Shown in pieces: positions 4,852 to 6,165 of a stretch of 6,165 bases of DNA. Where the stretch lies: the NCBI GenBank assembly GCA_031263665.1, contig JAISFJ010000155.1, positions 1-6,165 of the forward strand, given 5' to 3'. The number at the start of each line of letters is the position of its first letter. Position 1 is the first letter of the stretch. Origin of the DNA: Coriobacteriales bacterium. GTDB taxonomy: Bacteria > Actinomycetota > Coriobacteriia > Coriobacteriales > UBA8131. Below the pieces are notes generated by a model. The model was not told where the DNA came from and searched no databases. It saw nothing but the letters and a program-made list of their open reading frames with translations. The position numbers and the translations under genes were made by a program.

Positions 4852-6165
4852 ATGATACTGATTGCCCGTGATGAGGAGAGGCGCCTTCTTGAGGAGTGCT
4901 ATCGCGCACGGAAACCAGAGTTCATCGTGGTGTATGGCAGACGAAGGGTTGGGAAAACTTATCTCGTTCGTGAGACGTTCAAAGACCGCTTCAGCTTTGT
5001 GTTCACCGGGTACGCGGGGGTAACAACCGCGCGGCAACTTGCCCGATTTAATGTGGCGCTCAATGAATACGGCTTGCGCGACACGGGGGCTCCAAAGGAT
5101 TGGTACGATGCCTTTGACAGATTAAAGCAGCTCATCATCCAGAATTCAGAGCAGCAAAAAAAAGTAATTCTGCTCGATGAGATGCCCTGGATGGACACAA
5201 AGCGCTCGGAGTTCATCAGCGCCTTGGAGGGATTTTGGAACGGCTGGGCATCGGCCAGAGAGGACATCTTGCTCATCGCCTGTGGGTCGGCTACCTCCTG
5301 GATTACCAAAAAGCTCTTTGCCAATCGCGGGGGCCTGCATAACCGCGTTACCAGACGTATCCGCCTGAAGCCGTTTCCGCTTGGCGAATGCGAGCAATAC
5401 TTTCAAGCCCGCGAGATGGTCTTTGAGCGCCCGCAGATACTCGAAGCCTTCATGGTATTTGGCGGCATCCCCTACTACCTCGACCAGTTGCACGAGTCGA
5501 TGAGCATAGCGCAGAACATAGACGCGCTTTGCTTCAGCGCAAACGGTGCCCTGATTGATGAATACGACGCGCTGTATTCATCTCTCTTTGACAGGCCGGA
5601 GCGCTACATCGCGATAGTCGAGTCTCTCGCCTCCAAAAGGAGGGGCTTGACCAGAGAAGAAATCATTACCGCCAGCAAAATCGCAGACGGAGGCACACTG
5701 ACCAAGACGTTGAAAGACCTGGAGCAATGTGGTTTTATCCGCCGGTTTGATGAGTTTGGCAACAGGCGCAATGGTGCTGTTTTTCAGTTGATAGACCCAT
5801 TTACCCTATTCTACTTGCAGAAGATGCGTGGTGCTGCCCGAGCGCAAAGCGGAAACTGGCTAAACGACATCAATTCTGGAAGTACCCATGCCTGGGCAGG
5901 CTATGCTTTTGAGATAGCCTGTCTCTGGCATATTGACCAGATAAAGCAGAAGCTGGGAATAGCCGGGGTCGCCACGAACATCAGCACCTGGCGGTGCCAG
6001 ACAGAACAGGGAGGGGCGCAGATAGATTTGGTGATTGATCGGGCGGATGGCATCATCAACCTCTGCGAAATGAAGCACAGCAACAAGCCGTATCTGATAA
6101 CCAAAGACTACGCGCAGACGCTGCAACAAAAGCGCGCGCTCTTTTATTCCGTGACCAATAACCGC
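4852..6165 (+). CDS. AAA-type ATPase, ATPase_2/DUF234 family, partial (C-terminus beyond window)
   Basis: P-loop ATPase of the archaeal-type ATPase family; its cellular role is not established. 438 codons are open to the window end, near the usual family length of about 450-480, so little is missing. Visible parts: Walker A GRRRVGKT (29-36); Walker B VILLDE (105-110, D109/E110); a sensor-like segment LLIACGSATSW with S146; RRIRLKPF and FGGIPYYLDQL, characteristic of this family; a winged-helix-like stretch (about 264-300, RRGLTREEIITASKI...TLKDLEQCGFI); then a C-terminal DUF234 region with a PD-(D/E)xK-like set E354 (YAFEIACLW), D392 (AQIDLVID) and E406-x-K408 (CEMKHS). The ATG at 4852 follows AAGGAG (4841-4846) by 5 nt. 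It stands just after a toxin-antitoxin remnant and behind a 17-bp inverted repeat, so regulation at that repeat is likely. A DNA-directed, possibly toxic or defensive, nuclease role is an inference. Confidence 0.88.
   Translation, partial: MILIARDEERRLLEECYRARKPEFIVVYGRRRVGKTYLVRETFKDRFSFVFTGYAGVTTARQLARFNVALNEYGLRDTGAPKDWYDAFDRLKQLIIQNSEQQKKVILLDEMPWMDTKRSEFISALEGFWNGWASAREDILLIACGSATSWITKKLFANRGGLHNRVTRRIRLKPFPLGECEQYFQAREMVFERPQILEAFMVFGGIPYYLDQLHESMSIAQNIDALCFSANGALIDEYDALYSSLFDRPERYIAIVESLASKRRGLTREEIITASKIADGGTLTKTLKDLEQCGFIRRFDEFGNRRNGAVFQLIDPFTLFYLQKMRGAARAQSGNWLNDINSGSTHAWAGYAFEIACLWHIDQIKQKLGIAGVATNISTWRCQTEQGGAQIDLVIDRADGIINLCEMKHSNKPYLITKDYAQTLQQKRALFYSVTNNR

Noticed and set aside
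5860..6129. An 89-codon minus-strand frame inside the ATPase gene
   Set aside because: It overlaps the conserved DUF234 nuclease-like region on the opposite strand and has no independent support.

Overview
This window looks like chromosomal DNA of a moderately GC-rich bacterium, most probably an actinobacterium of the class Coriobacteriia. That placement rests on recalled resemblance of the PolA N-terminus (IDGNSLMHRAFHAVPP, AQFPIMKRLL, GWEGDDILGT) and was not tested by a search. By hand count, a polA sample (3721-3900) is about 60% GC and an antitoxin sample (4381-4620) about 50%.

Layout. The left part (1-1361, minus strand) is hisS, histidyl-tRNA synthetase, cut by the window edge close to its C-terminus. 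It carries an unusual glycine-rich insertion. A divergent intergenic region (1362-1590) holds a good minus-strand promoter for hisS and a degenerate 10-11 bp tandem repeat ahead of polA. The plus strand then carries polA (1591-4263), a DNA polymerase I with an intact 5' nuclease, a degenerate proofreading domain and an intact polymerase domain.

From about 4264 the character changes from housekeeping to accessory. A complete Phd/YefM-type antitoxin gene (4352-4672) has a strong ribosome binding site. Overlapping its end is a 38-codon reading frame that resembles only the first part of a RelE/YoeB-type toxin, so the toxin appears truncated and the antitoxin orphaned. After a short hairpin and a striking 17-bp near-perfect inverted repeat (arms 4774-4790 and 4819-4835) comes an AAA-type ATPase (4852 to the window edge). 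It has the ATPase_2 plus DUF234 architecture, including a PD-(D/E)xK-like nuclease signature near its C-terminus.

How the genes relate. hisS and polA are unlinked housekeeping functions (translation and DNA repair/replication) that share an upstream region. The antitoxin, toxin remnant and ATPase look like a small island of defence or selfish-type genes inserted beside polA. The most interesting points are the inverted repeat over the ATPase promoter region, the broken toxin, and the Gly-rich insertion in HisRS. I saw no tRNA, rRNA, CRISPR array or transposase gene.
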